This document shows positions 60,401-63,575 of a stretch of DNA of 64,000 nt, piece after piece. The translations under genes and the position numbers were made by a program. The stretch is taken from positions 164,670,746 to 164,734,745 of the forward strand of contig CM073590.1 of NCBI GenBank assembly GCA_037074705.1, written 5' to 3'. The notes under the pieces are model-generated. The model ran no database searches, was not told the DNA's origin, and worked only from the letters and a program-made list of their open reading frames with translations. Source of the DNA: Zhengitettix transpicula (taxonomy: Eukaryota > Arthropoda > Insecta > Orthoptera > Tetrigidae). How positions within the stretch are numbered: the stretch's first letter is position 1; each line of letters opens with the position of its first letter.

Positions 60401-62854
60401 GAAACTAACGACTCGTATAGCAGACAAAAACAGAAAGTAATTTGGAACAATATAATTTGAAAGTTTTAAACATTGACACCAGGTACAATTCCAGACTCAT
60501 TTCTGAGATGCTTCACATTAAATCCAACATCACAGCTATTAATGAACAGACATTATTGAACTCAATAATTGCTATGCTCCCTTATTATTATGCTAAACCT
60601 TCTGTTTTCTCATTGTCATTGCTCCCTTATTGTTTACACTAACCCTTCGTTTTTCTCCCTTTTGAGTTTTGTCAACTGACAAGGTGCAGTTGTGTCGCTC
60701 TAGGCTCTTCTTCGCACCTGGGGAAAGGGACAAGGATCCAGAAACGTTGTGTGGTATTTATATTATCACTTTTTTTGGCTGAATTGGCTATATTTCTTAT
60801 TCATTAATATACATTGTTGTTCATGTTACAATATGCAACAATAACGTAATCAAACAGGAAAGCAGAAGCTGAAGGAACATACATACACAATCTTGAATAT
60901 TTATTAGTATACCGATTTGTGTACGTGAGCGCCGTTCTCATAGAGTGAAATTACGTTAAGTCTCGTCTTCTCCATAAACAGCAATATTTTTTATAGAATT
61001 ATTCTTCTGTTAAATTACTGTATTCAGTATTGAACACTTTCGAATGCCAGCGGAGGTGTAGACTACAAACAAGGCATTTAAGAAATAATTTAATACAAAT
61101 TTTGTGAAAAGTTTTTTTTTTATTGAAATAGAAAATTTAGGATTTATAGACACTGTCTATGCCTCAAAATGGCTTTAAATATTGGGAAATCTAGTCTGAA
61201 GGAGCTATGTAAATTTTTGGAATTAAAACTGCATTACCTTTCTAAGATCCATTAAAAGTTTAAACCTCTTATCATGGTTTCTTTATTACGTAACTGTTAA
61301 CCTTGCTGCATCGTAAAGACCTATTTGTGTGTTGAAAACAGTCAATCATAGTAAAAAAAACATTATACAGTGACAAATGCTTTGCATACTAGCCCGAGCA
61401 CTAATAAAAATGCAGTAATTCACATGTACCGCGTATTTAAACGGTGCACAAATACGTTTCTAAAAATTTACGTTGCACCTTGCTGTATTTGTGCACCGTA
61501 CCATTTAGAGTACCATTTAAATACTGATAAAACTTTTCGTAGTACATCTACAAATTTTACACTTGTATATATAATTCTTTATTTACTTTATGGCAACTTA
61601 CATTAAAAACTCCTCTCCCACTATCGGACGGGCGTGGGACAAGTACCCATTGCCCGACGTACCTGATGCAGGTTTTCTAGGGTTTGTCCTGCATTACTTT
61701 TAGGCGAATGCCGGGTAGGATCCTTAAACTATAGCCCGGGGGCCCTAGTTAACCCTTGGCTATCTTCCTCTACCCTTCCGCATCCCCCCCTTCACATCCC
61801 TTCTTATGCTATTAAAGGGGAGTTGCCACAAAGTGGATTACCCTCATGTAGCCTGTTACCCTAAAAAAAAAACAAAAAAAAACATTGCTCTACCTTCCGC
61901 ATCCCCCTTTTCCATCCCTTCCTATGCTATTAAAGGGGAGTAGCCAACAAAGCGAATAACCGTCATGTAGCCTGTGACTCTAAAAAAAAACCATCAAACG
62001 TAGATTGCTGAGAAGAATTTTGAAAGCAACGTAACACAAATAATTACAGATGAGAAGAGAATAATGACTGAATTTAAGTTAGGATAGACGAAGTTTAACT
62101 TCAGTGAATTTGTATTGAGTACGAAAATAAGAAAATACATTTCACTAGAACAAAGTAGATGTAATTTCCTTTGTAGCTAGTCTAGGTTAAGAACATTAAA
62201 TAAATTCAATTTTATACAAAGATATATACAAAAATATTATGTATTTTGGTTTTGTGAGTTTCATTAATGAATGTTATTTTCGTGTTCAGAGGGATAAGGG
62301 AAAGTAAAAATATAATAGTGTAATACATTGTAACTATTGTTTTTTTCAGTGAATACCGAGAAAAGTTCGATGTGGTTCCTCACCCAGAGGATGATTCGAT
62401 TTCTTTTAGACAACGACAAATTTATAAATTCAACCCGGAAAAATCCGGAAAGTTAAGAGAGACTGACAAAGTCACTATTCTTAACGTCATACTGGTGGTA
62501 AGTTCAACTTTAAAAACATTTGTTATTTACTACGGGATAGATTAAAAATTATCCATATAATCGCCTGATTTCTATTTCTTCCCACAGGGTGTAGCGTTGC
62601 TGGTGCAGGAAATGTTTCCTTTCGCCCTCGCCATGATGGATCCCATCGTTGATGAGATTTTCGTGGACGGTGGCAGCGTATTTCGCACCGTGAAAGTTGG
62701 AGACCTGCTATGGGGAGATTTGCCCGCCATCGACTGTCGTTCGCCCACCATAAGTGGAACTGGACGAATGATCTGCGACGCTGCTGAAGGGCAACTACCC
62801 GCCACCGTCCAACAAAAGGAGCACGATCTCTTCACTTTCTCTTTCTTCTCATAC
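13235..62854 (+). CDS. Snmp2: Sensory neuron membrane protein (CD36 family, SNMP2-like), 5' part (4 exons, partial)
   Basis: SNMPs are CD36-type proteins with two membrane helices, found in antennal neurons and support cells, where they help move lipophilic pheromones to receptors. Exons: 13235-13351, 57979-58136, 62350-62497, 62588-62854, all GT-AG with matching phases (0, 2, 0). They give 230 residues; family members are about 520, so the rest lies to the right. Residues 9-30 form the first membrane helix, followed by GFPALAHW. Ectodomain landmarks are ALKDGTLAYERW, DFKVYLLNVTNPEEV (glycosylation site NVT near residue 68), ILKEMGPYVYDEYREKFDV, KFNPEKSGKLRETDKVTILN and VFRTVKVGDLLWGD, with cysteines in AIDC and MIC. 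The GPYVY-x-x-YREK and ETDKVTILN blocks resemble SNMP2 more than SNMP1, which usually has DEWKEK and TGEE. CD36 family membership is near certain; the SNMP2 subtype is moderate. Other CD36 clades are less likely. Confidence 0.85.
13352..17294 (+). other. SNMP intron 1, 5' portion without recognised genes
   Basis: AT-rich. It holds an (AT)n tract near 13855-13876 and a local direct duplication just after it. Open frames at 13676-13909, 14226-14417 and 14962-15231 have no recognised domain. No transposon family was identified between about 14.0 and 17.3 kb. Confidence 0.5.
13919..14001. repeat. Direct duplication of about 37 bp separated by (AT)n
   Basis: The segment ATTACTCGTGACAGCAAATA...TAATAATAAAACT is repeated as ATTACTCTTGACAGCAATTA...TAATAATAAAACT after a run of AT. 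The two copies differ at a few positions. Confidence 0.75.
17295..18233 (+). mobile_element. Degenerate Helitron-like repeat, copy 2
   Basis: Homologous over nearly its whole length to 11229-12304, with the same 5' block (AAATGTCTGTGTGTCC, then CATCCGATTGCGATGAAAG) and the same three internal modules (about 17575-17660, 17718-17805, 18118-18205). Its 3' end reads CCCGGACAACGTCGGTCACT, a decayed form of the Helitron-type end (GCAACGCCGGGCACCCAGC then TAG) preserved at 30033. No coding capacity remains. Confidence 0.5.
18234..21020 (+). other. SNMP intron 1, no recognised feature
   Basis: Very AT-rich sequence with short chance open frames. No repeat family or RNA gene was recognised. Confidence 0.45.
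21021..21085 (+). mobile_element. Poly(A)-tailed GC-rich retroposon, 5'-truncated fragment
   Basis: Matches the tail end of the family described at 63063-63575: TCAAATCCCTTCCTATGCCA, then TGGATTACCGTCATGAAGCC and TTACTCTAAAAAAA. Orientation is set by the A-rich tail at 21078-21084. Confidence 0.75.
22381..23272 (-). mobile_element. Solo-LTR-like element, family B, copy 1
   Basis: In element sense (minus) it begins TGTGGTAATTACGAATATG and ends TTTATTACA, bounded by ATAT on both sides (22377-22380 and 23273-23276). It shares internal blocks with 49447-50577: a TCGGCGGCGTAAATATG block near the start, a GCGGCCCTGAA-AATTAAG block about two-thirds along, and AACGTGAGGCTTATCTAAAG near the end. It has no coding capacity. 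TG...CA ends with a 4 bp ATAT flank are typical of gypsy-type LTRs that target TATATA. No internal retroviral-type region is present, hence solo. Confidence 0.6.
23273..23306. repeat. (AT)n microsatellite between two LTR-like elements
   Basis: A pure AT dinucleotide run of about 34 bp that forms the flank of both neighbouring LTR-like elements. Confidence 0.95.
23307..24067 (+). mobile_element. Solo-LTR-like element, family A, copy 1
   Basis: Begins TGTAATGCCAATTAATTAGG and ends TTATTGCCACA, preceded by ATAT and followed by ATAA. It is homologous, in the opposite orientation, to 38657-39536: shared ATTAATTGTTT near the start, GAATT-then-CGTTCT blocks, TCAAACCCAGTGAAGACCCT versus the reverse-strand TCAAACCCAGTAAAACCCCT, and an A-rich 3' end. 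A TATAAAATTTTGG segment near 23671 could be the LTR promoter. No ORF and no internal region. Confidence 0.6.
24160..24390 (+). mobile_element. tRNA-derived SINE, copy 1
   Basis: The head has an RNA polymerase III A box (TGGTGTAGTGG, 24169-24179) and B box (GATTCGAATCC, 24214-24224) at tRNA-like spacing. The body ends CTCGGTAGGCCAAGGGGCTG then TCGAGCCA and a (TA)n tail. It is flanked by AT-rich repeats that may include the target duplication. Two more copies are in the window (46129-46338 and about 31038-31112). Confidence 0.85.
24391..24430. repeat. (TA)n tail/microsatellite after the SINE
   Basis: An almost pure TA run, interrupted once by an AAATA, directly following the SINE body. Confidence 0.9.
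24499..24642 (-). mobile_element. GC-rich retroposon family, partial copy
   Basis: Contains ACAGGCTATG, GTAATCCACATAGTGGCCAC, CTTATAGCAAAGGAAAGGGA and GGGGGAATGCGGAAAGGTAG in the same order as the fuller copies at 27510 and 41104. Only the tail-side third remains and the A-tail has decayed. Confidence 0.75.
24890..25680 (+). mobile_element. Harbinger/HARBI1-like transposase fragment with possible terminal repeat
   Basis: A frame from 25398 reads WNFPHFVAACMEKSRSFLQM, then STVLLAIADYRFILFYFGMN and GR before a stop. This matches the DDE nuclease core of Harbinger transposases (WNFP-x-C-x-GA-x-DGKH ... LLA-x-VDA-x-Y). The first catalytic Asp region is lost (ACMEKS where DGKH is expected); the second (AIAD) is retained. 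The GGCCGGCTACACACG segment at about 24891 looks like a Harbinger terminal repeat, but a clean partner at the other end was not found. It is a dead remnant. Confidence 0.6.
25681..27509 (+). other. SNMP intron 1, no recognised feature
   Basis: AT-rich. Minus-strand open frames of 60-65 codons near 26681-27116 have no recognised domain. Confidence 0.4.
27510..28005 (-). mobile_element. GC-rich poly(A)-tailed retroposon, near-complete copy
   Basis: A T-run then AGAGTAACAGGCTATATGAG at the plus-strand left end is the complement of the A-tail. The body carries the family landmarks AGCATAGGAAGGGATTTGAA, GGGGGATGCGGAAGGGTAG, AAGGATCCTACCCGGCAATC, TCCAATGGGAACAGAGG, ACATACACCTCTCAAAAC-like and AAGGCATCCCCAAAGGTAGA. 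It is about 60% G+C against a strongly AT-rich background. Confidence 0.85.
28006..29420 (+). other. SNMP intron 1, no recognised feature
   Basis: A minus-strand open frame of 81 codons at 28052-28297 could be a transposon-derived fragment but has no recognisable domain. The remainder is AT-rich. Confidence 0.4.
29421..30033 (+). mobile_element. Non-autonomous Helitron
   Basis: Starts with TC at 29421 (after A) in TCTATCTTCTATATAATA, followed by a GTATGTATGTATGTAT stretch. It ends GCAACGCCGGGCACCCAGC then TAG at 30033, followed by T. Helitrons insert between A and T, start TC, end CTRR, and have a GC-rich 3' subterminal region, all seen here. No Rep/helicase ORF. The internal sequence has no coding meaning (78-codon frame at 29716-29952 is probably chance). 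Confidence 0.75.
30034..31037 (+). other. SNMP intron 1, no recognised feature
   Basis: AT-rich single-copy-looking sequence. No domain or repeat was recognised before the SINE fragment near 31038. Confidence 0.4.
31038..31112 (-). mobile_element. tRNA-derived SINE, degenerate fragment
   Basis: The reverse strand carries a decayed B box region (plus strand CCGGGATTAGAAACCGGGAC with CTCT following), preceded by ACACAAACATCCACGCCATA. This is the same order as in the copy at 46129-46338. Confidence 0.55.
31113..32150 (+). other. SNMP intron 1, no recognised feature
   Basis: AT-rich and without recognisable domains or repeats. Confidence 0.4.
32151..32183 (+). repeat. Fragment of the Penelope-type terminal repeat
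   Basis: GACAAGTGCAGTTGTTTCTC followed by TAGGCTCTTCT matches the arm of the large fold-back at 60675-60712. It lies 160 bp left of a complete fold-back copy. Confidence 0.6.
32262..32335. repeat. Dispersed repeat shared with 55510-55600
   Basis: TTGGAAATCAG, GGTCAGAATAATAATACTGT and CACTCTTTAATAAAAAGTTA recur near 55.5 kb with few changes. Its position next to a fold-back suggests it is flanking or internal sequence of the same element type. Confidence 0.6.
32343..32558. mobile_element. Near-perfect fold-back element, Penelope-type terminal repeat, copy 2
   Basis: A 216 bp palindrome with arms of about 95 bp around a short loop centred on ACAACTGCACTTGT. The outer ends are AATGAATAAGAAAGATAGTC and GACTATCTTTCTTATT. 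Both arms contain the block CCTGACGAAAGGAACAAG then GATCCCAGAAACGTTGTGTG, which has a CTGANGA...GAAAC pair like a hammerhead ribozyme core (right arm about 32477-32506). No ORF. The arms are nearly identical, so the copy is either young or maintained by gene conversion between arms. Confidence 0.85.
32849..32892 (+). ncRNA. Hammerhead-like motif (degenerate)
   Basis: AGAAGATGACGGC, a 10-base loop region, then GTCGTCGAAACGTCGCG. GACGGC can pair with GTCGTC (including a G-U), placing GAAAC after the helix as in a hammerhead. The 5' core is imperfect (AGAAGA where CTGANGA is expected). Probably a remnant of a retroelement terminal repeat; activity not expected. Confidence 0.35.
32893..37329 (+). 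other. SNMP intron 1, no firmly recognised feature
   Basis: Contains a less AT-rich patch at about 34600-35110 and a 119-codon minus-strand open frame at 35794-36153, neither recognisable. They may be old transposon sequence. No RNA gene was identified. Confidence 0.4.
37330..37405. repeat. Dispersed duplicate, copy 1 (partner at 38128-38205)
   Basis: The block GAGGTGCGCAATGAGTTTAA then CCTATTGTAATAATTA and ATTATGATTA is repeated about 800 bp to the right with small changes, same orientation. Confidence 0.65.
38128..38205. repeat. Dispersed duplicate, copy 2 (partner at 37330-37405)
   Basis: GAGGTGCGCGCTGAGTTTAA then CCTATTGTAACAATTA and ATTATGATTA. The two copies could be the direct ends of an element or a local duplication. 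The 720 bp between them shows no ORF or known element. Confidence 0.65.
38657..39536 (-). mobile_element. Solo-LTR-like element, family A, copy 2
   Basis: In element sense (minus) it starts TGTAGCAATAGTTAATTAGG and ends GATTATTACA, with ATAT on both sides (38653-38656 and 39537-39540). It shares several blocks with 23307-24067, including AATTGTTTAATAAATCC-type and the CCCAGTAAAACCCCTGAGAT segment. No coding capacity. Confidence 0.65.
39548..40183. mobile_element. Long terminal-inverted-repeat element with nested inner hairpin
   Basis: Ends GTAACGTACCACGTTACATT and, inverted, GTAACCTACCACGTTACATT. The arms stay complementary for about 230 bp (for example TATGTATACAGACTGTCGAC near 39730 against its complement near 39980). 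The 170 bp centre (39776-39946) is less AT-rich and holds a second inverted repeat (CGTTCCTGAGGACTGCG at about 39866 against its near-complement at 39936-39952). Open frames of 67-68 codons cross it on both strands, but as part of a palindrome they are hard to interpret. It sits 12 bp from the LTR-like element ending at 39536. The superfamily is unknown. Confidence 0.75.
40184..41103 (+). other. SNMP intron 1, no recognised feature
   Basis: AT-rich. An 80-codon minus-strand frame at 40625-40867 has no recognised domain. Confidence 0.4.
41104..41587 (-). mobile_element. GC-rich poly(A)-tailed retroposon, near-complete copy
   Basis: Starts with an eight-base T-run and AGGGTAACAGGCTACACGAG and ends TAGCCCTCGCAGACCA. 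Family landmarks are in order. It lacks about 25 bp (around the AGAGGAAGGTAGCC segment) relative to the copy at 63063. In element sense an open frame at 41243-41467 matches the frame in the 63 kb copy (RRRECC, TANSSPAIGRAWDKYPMPDL). Confidence 0.85.
41588..43540 (+). other. SNMP intron 1: AT-rich, includes an AT palindrome and one hammerhead-like fragment
   Basis: At about 42095-42185 there is a near-continuous AT palindrome (ATAATATTATAATAAATATT centre). The motif at 42290-42325 is listed separately. Nothing else was recognised. Confidence 0.5.
42290..42325 (+). ncRNA. Hammerhead-like motif (degenerate)
   Basis: CCTGAACAATCCTAATCGGG then GATGAAACGTTGTG. The order CTGAA..., short helix (TCC against GGGA), GAAACGTTGTG matches the block found in the fold-back arms and at 47300-47350. 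It is too decayed to expect cleavage. Confidence 0.3.
43541..44840 (+). pseudogene. LINE (Jockey/I-like) reverse transcriptase remnant A
   Basis: Conceptual translation across several frameshifts and stops shows LWNAVGYINKQTQHILPI, DSSQTFDKV (RT motif A region), GVPRGSVLGLVLYLLNTADF at about 44477 and TFADDIAVLASH at about 44552 (catalytic ADD). It then continues as WLKLWR-IQVNKAKSQHIT and SVGYLGLHLYRRLICRNHI. The order and motifs are those of a non-LTR retrotransposon ORF2 C-terminal half. Many disablements. It is in the same orientation as the host gene. Confidence 0.85.
45290..45930 (-). pseudogene. LINE (Jockey/I-like) reverse transcriptase remnant B
   Basis: The minus strand reads VLGRRLLLLYLLYPEDLQRN, TFAVHTVTLATYEDPVMAST (FAVH replaces the catalytic FADD), then in shifted frames VNVALRRKQCHQIHLNYVNI and LTNAPWYVSNH, the usual C-terminal landmarks. 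The 134-codon plus-strand frame at 45375-45779 is its antisense shadow. It faces remnant A tail to tail. Confidence 0.75.
46129..46338 (-). mobile_element. tRNA-derived SINE, copy 2
   Basis: On the minus strand the head has TTGTGTATTGG (A box) and GGGTTCGAATCCC (B box, near 46274-46286), then the body. The end CGGCCTACCGAGACG in plus orientation mirrors the body end of copy 1. All body blocks are in the same order. Confidence 0.85.
46686..46767 (+). mobile_element. GC-rich poly(A)-tailed retroposon, 5'-truncated fragment
   Basis: GGAATCCCTTCCTATGCTAT, then TAAAGGGGAATTT, GATTACCCTCATGTAGTCTG and TTACTCTAAAAAAA. Only the last 80 bp before the A-tail are present, as expected of incomplete reverse transcription. 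Confidence 0.8.
46768..47299 (+). other. SNMP intron 1, no recognised feature
   Basis: AT-rich. Nothing recognised. Confidence 0.4.
47300..47350 (-). ncRNA. Hammerhead-like motif
   Basis: The minus strand reads CTGAAGATGCCCCAATTATG then GACGAAACGTTGTG. CTGANGA and GAAAC are both exact. The helix between them (GCCCC against TGGAC) has only three pairs. The trailing ACGTTGTG block is shared with the Penelope-type fold-backs. Confidence 0.45.
47645..47696 (-). ncRNA. Hammerhead-like motif with canonical CTGATGAG core
   Basis: The minus strand reads CCTGATGAGGTCGCC, AAATAA, GCGGCC then AAACGTTG. CTGATGA is exact, and GGTCGC pairs with GCGGCC over six positions (one G-U), forming helix II. The conserved G before AAA is missing (CAAAC instead of GAAAC), so the ribozyme is probably inactive. 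It lies about 350 bp from the related motif at 47300-47350 in the same orientation, like two terminal-repeat units of one element. Confidence 0.5.
47697..49446 (+). other. SNMP intron 1, no firmly recognised feature
   Basis: A 70-codon frame at 48487-48699 (plus) is unrecognised. The segment at about 48880-48990 (including ACGATTTCCAAAACTTGATA) recurs at about 50925-51010, so part of this stretch is repeat-derived. Confidence 0.4.
49255..49276. repeat. (AT)n microsatellite
   Basis: A pure AT dinucleotide run. Confidence 0.9.
49447..50577 (+). mobile_element. Solo-LTR-like element, family B, copy 2
   Basis: Starts TGTAGAGACCACCAATGTG and ends GAATATTACA, with ATAT immediately before (49443-49446) and after (50578-50581). 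It is homologous to 22381-23272 in opposite orientation: the TTGTCGGCGTAATAATTATG block near the start, AAGCGGCCCTGAAGAATTAA near 50285, and AACGTGGGGCTATTACCATC near the end. It is about 240 bp longer than copy 1. No internal coding region. Confidence 0.65.
50595..50722 (+). pseudogene. mariner transposase fragment 1
   Basis: ATGAATTGAACGATAGGCAG then ATGGAGGAGCGACGCCGAAA and AGGAAGTCGTTCCTG encode the HELNDRQMEERRRN...RKSFL region of mariner transposases. It nearly matches 51405-51530 and is a second, shorter remnant 0.8 kb away. Confidence 0.7.
51230..51870 (+). pseudogene. mariner (DD34D) transposase remnant 2
   Basis: Pieces in several frames: KMLAEKLDVTQPTISMRLRA (helix-turn-helix), VPHELNDRQMEERRR, VTGDEN (first catalytic Asp), FDNPKRKKS, VYYELLKPGETVNAHRYHQQ, HDNAPSLT (second Asp) and NWEMLPQSA. 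The third Asp region is absent, the sequence being truncated near 51862. Frameshifts at several points make it dead. Tc1/mariner DNA transposon, mariner clade. Confidence 0.85.
51871..53487 (+). other. SNMP intron 1, no recognised feature
   Basis: AT-rich, without recognised domain or repeat. Confidence 0.4.
53488..54327 (+). mobile_element. Harbinger (PIF) DNA transposon remnant with terminal inverted repeats
   Basis: The left end GGCCCACTCACACCAGTGCG then GGACTACGGGA is mirrored on the right by TCCCGCAGTCCCGCACTGGT (outer 11 bp decayed). The left end is preceded by TAA, the usual 3 bp Harbinger target. Inside, a frame from 53824 reads RKRRIWIHEILNVKHMVNSL, MPELRRDVTRFYIYLRITPD, CLDELCN, stop, then NYREPISPDIILL. 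This is the N-terminal part of a HARBI1-like transposase. The DDE core has been deleted. GC-rich ends contrast with the flanks. Confidence 0.75.
54328..56961 (+). other. SNMP intron 1, no firmly recognised feature
   Basis: Includes a repeat shared with 32262-32335 (about 55510-55600). Overlapping open frames of 90 and 121 codons on opposite strands at 56087-56549, less AT-rich than the flanks, have no recognised domain and may be a decayed mobile-element fragment. Confidence 0.4.
56962..57160. mobile_element. Fold-back element, Penelope-type terminal repeat, copy 3
   Basis: Ends TAATGAATAAGAAAGATAGC and its exact inverse. The right arm has CCTGACGAAAGGAACAAGG and ATCCCAGAAACGTTGTGTGG (about 57074-57105). 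The left arm has lost about 20 bp of the matching block. Total 199 bp, no ORF. Confidence 0.8.
57161..57978 (+). other. SNMP intron 1, 3' end
   Basis: Sequence leading to the exon 2 acceptor. No repeat was recognised. Confidence 0.5.
57979..58136 (+). CDS. Snmp2: SNMP exon 2
   Basis: Acceptor TTCTACAG, donor GA|GTAAGT. It encodes GLALKDGTLAYERWLTLPQP through GPYVY, the start of the ectodomain. It joins exon 1 directly in frame (GVLD-GLALKDG), as in intact SNMPs, so no coding exon is missing from the 44.6 kb intron. It carries one predicted N-glycosylation site (NVT). Confidence 0.95.
58538..60033 (-). pseudogene. LINE (Jockey/I-like) reverse transcriptase remnant C in SNMP intron 2
   Basis: The minus strand reads NIVTTISKLKNKTSPDIDQI then LQALPKKALILLT (the palm-entry motif), DSEKAFDKVYHPSLLFKLKR (catalytic Asp in motif A), YSLRGSLAHS and a shifted ADD region. 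Next come YGSTAVTFGVPQPKHTS-type sequence with NKIQ-like continuation, and a tail ending PHRRLKRKRPRVLINIQ before a stop. Several frameshifts. Plus-strand frames at 58452, 59395 and 59625 are antisense shadows. Confidence 0.8.
60001..60090. mobile_element. Minimal fold-back (terminal ends only)
   Basis: About 90 bp in which ATAAAGTAACCAAATACAGA and its near-inverse TCTGTATTTGACTATTTTAT flank a short loop. It consists only of the outermost parts of the fold-back arms seen at 294-515 and 60160-60808. Confidence 0.7.
60160..60808 (+). mobile_element. Internally deleted Penelope-like element with inverted terminal repeats
   Basis: Arms of about 150 bp (60160-60311 and 60657-60808) are inverted. 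The outer ends share AAGAAATATAG-type sequence and the inner ends GTTGACAAAACTCAAAAG and its complement. They contain the blocks of the smaller fold-backs (GCGACACAACTG; CAGAAACGTTGTGTGGTAT). The 345 bp centre encodes, from about 60442, NLKVLNIDTRYNSRLISEML then HIKSNITAINEQT. This matches the C-terminal end of the GIY-YIG endonuclease of Penelope-like retroelements (V-x-x-D-x-x-x-x-x-x-R-x-x-x-EM-x-HIK). Reverse transcriptase is absent. This copy ties the small ORF-less fold-backs to Penelope-like elements. Confidence 0.65.
60809..61609 (+). other. SNMP intron 2, no recognised feature
   Basis: AT-rich. A local inverted match (GCGTATTTAAACGGTGCACAAATACG against TTGTGCACCGTACC at about 61430-61505, each part partial) forms a possible hairpin. 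Otherwise nothing was recognised. Confidence 0.4.
61610..61870 (+). mobile_element. GC-rich poly(A)-tailed retroposon, 5'-truncated copy
   Basis: From CTCTCCCACTATCGGACGGG through GATGCAGGTTTTCTAGGG, GCCGGGTAGGATCCTTAAAC and GATTACCCTCATGTAGCCTG to TTACCCT and an A-tail. It lacks the 5' half present at 63063-63575. Confidence 0.85.
61887..61990 (+). mobile_element. GC-rich poly(A)-tailed retroposon, short copy directly after the previous one
   Basis: CTCTACCTTCCGCATCCCCC through CTATTAAAGGGGAGTAGCCA to GACTCTAAAAAAAA. Same strand as its neighbour and only about 17 bp after that copy's A-tail. It inserted in, or was copied next to, the tail. Confidence 0.8.
61991..62349 (+). other. SNMP intron 2, 3' end
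   Basis: AT-rich, leading into the polypyrimidine tract and acceptor of exon 3. Nothing else was recognised. Confidence 0.5.
62350..62497 (+). CDS. Snmp2: SNMP exon 3
   Basis: Acceptor TTTTTTCAG, donor GTG|GTAAGT. It encodes EYREKFDVVPHPEDDSISFR through VTILNVILV, with the first residue (Asp) split across the junction. The FNPEKSG-x-L block is a landmark of the CD36 ectodomain. Only 90 bp separate it from exon 4. Confidence 0.95.
62588..62854 (+). CDS. Snmp2: SNMP exon 4
   Basis: Acceptor CCCACAG, donor TAC|GTAAGT. 89 codons from GVALLVQEMFPFALAMMDPI to DLFTFSFFSY, including VFRTVKVGDLLWGD and two cysteines. The exon is GC-rich relative to the flanking introns. The next exon is not present by position 64000. 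Confidence 0.95.
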
Positions 62855-63062
62855 GTAAGTCAAGTACCTTCAATACGTTAATTACTTAATTGAGAATAAA
62901 AGCAAAAAAATGATCGAATGAAACACAGCCTTGCTTACGTTTAATATATTACTAGCAGATTGTTCGGCATAATTTTAGTATTTATTTCTCCTAATATTAT
63001 CTTTGACAAATAAGAAACAAATTCGGCCTAGAGAGAAATATTGCTTTTGGGTGGGGGGGGGG

Positions 63063-63575
63063 GGCAACAGGCTACATGAGGGTAATCCACGTTGGGCAAC
63101 TCACCTTTAATAGCATAGGAAGGGATTTGAAAGGGGGGATGCGGAAGGGTAGAGGAAGGTAGCCAAGGGTTAACTAGGTACCCCGGGCTATATTTTAAGG
63201 ATCCTAACCGGCATTCGCCTAAAAGCAATGCAGGGAAAACCCTAGAAAAACCTGCATCAGGTAGGTCGGGCATTGGGTACTTGTCCCACGCCCTTCCGAT
63301 AGCGGGAGAGGAGTTTGCTGTGGGGACGCAGCATTCCCTTCTCCGTGCCTCGACCAGTTTAGGAGGCAGCTGGCAGACTATTCCAATGGGAATAGCGGAC
63401 AACTCTTACCGTATGCCCAAGGTCTGTGACCCCGGAACATACACCTCTCAGAACAGGCAGAGTAGCGTCGGCTTGTGAGAACCTTAGTTCAAAAACGAAG
63501 AGAAAAGGCATCCCTTCGTATCTCTCCTACAAGGTTCTGCCTGCGAGAGAATAGCCCTCGCAGACCACTGAGAAT
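63063..63575 (-). mobile_element. GC-rich poly(A)-tailed retroposon, fullest copy, in SNMP intron 4
   Basis: About 510 bp. In element sense (minus) it begins with TCAGTGGTCTGCGAGGGCTA and ends at GTAGCCTGTTG next to a G-run (C-run in element sense) instead of the A-tail. It carries an element-sense frame of 124 codons (63028-63402; includes TANSSPAIGRAWDKYPMPDL and SSTLPHPPFQIPSYAIKGEL). Matching frames occur in the copies at 27.5 and 41.3 kb. No homology to a known protein was recognised, so it may be a SINE or a LINE 3' end. Confidence 0.85.
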
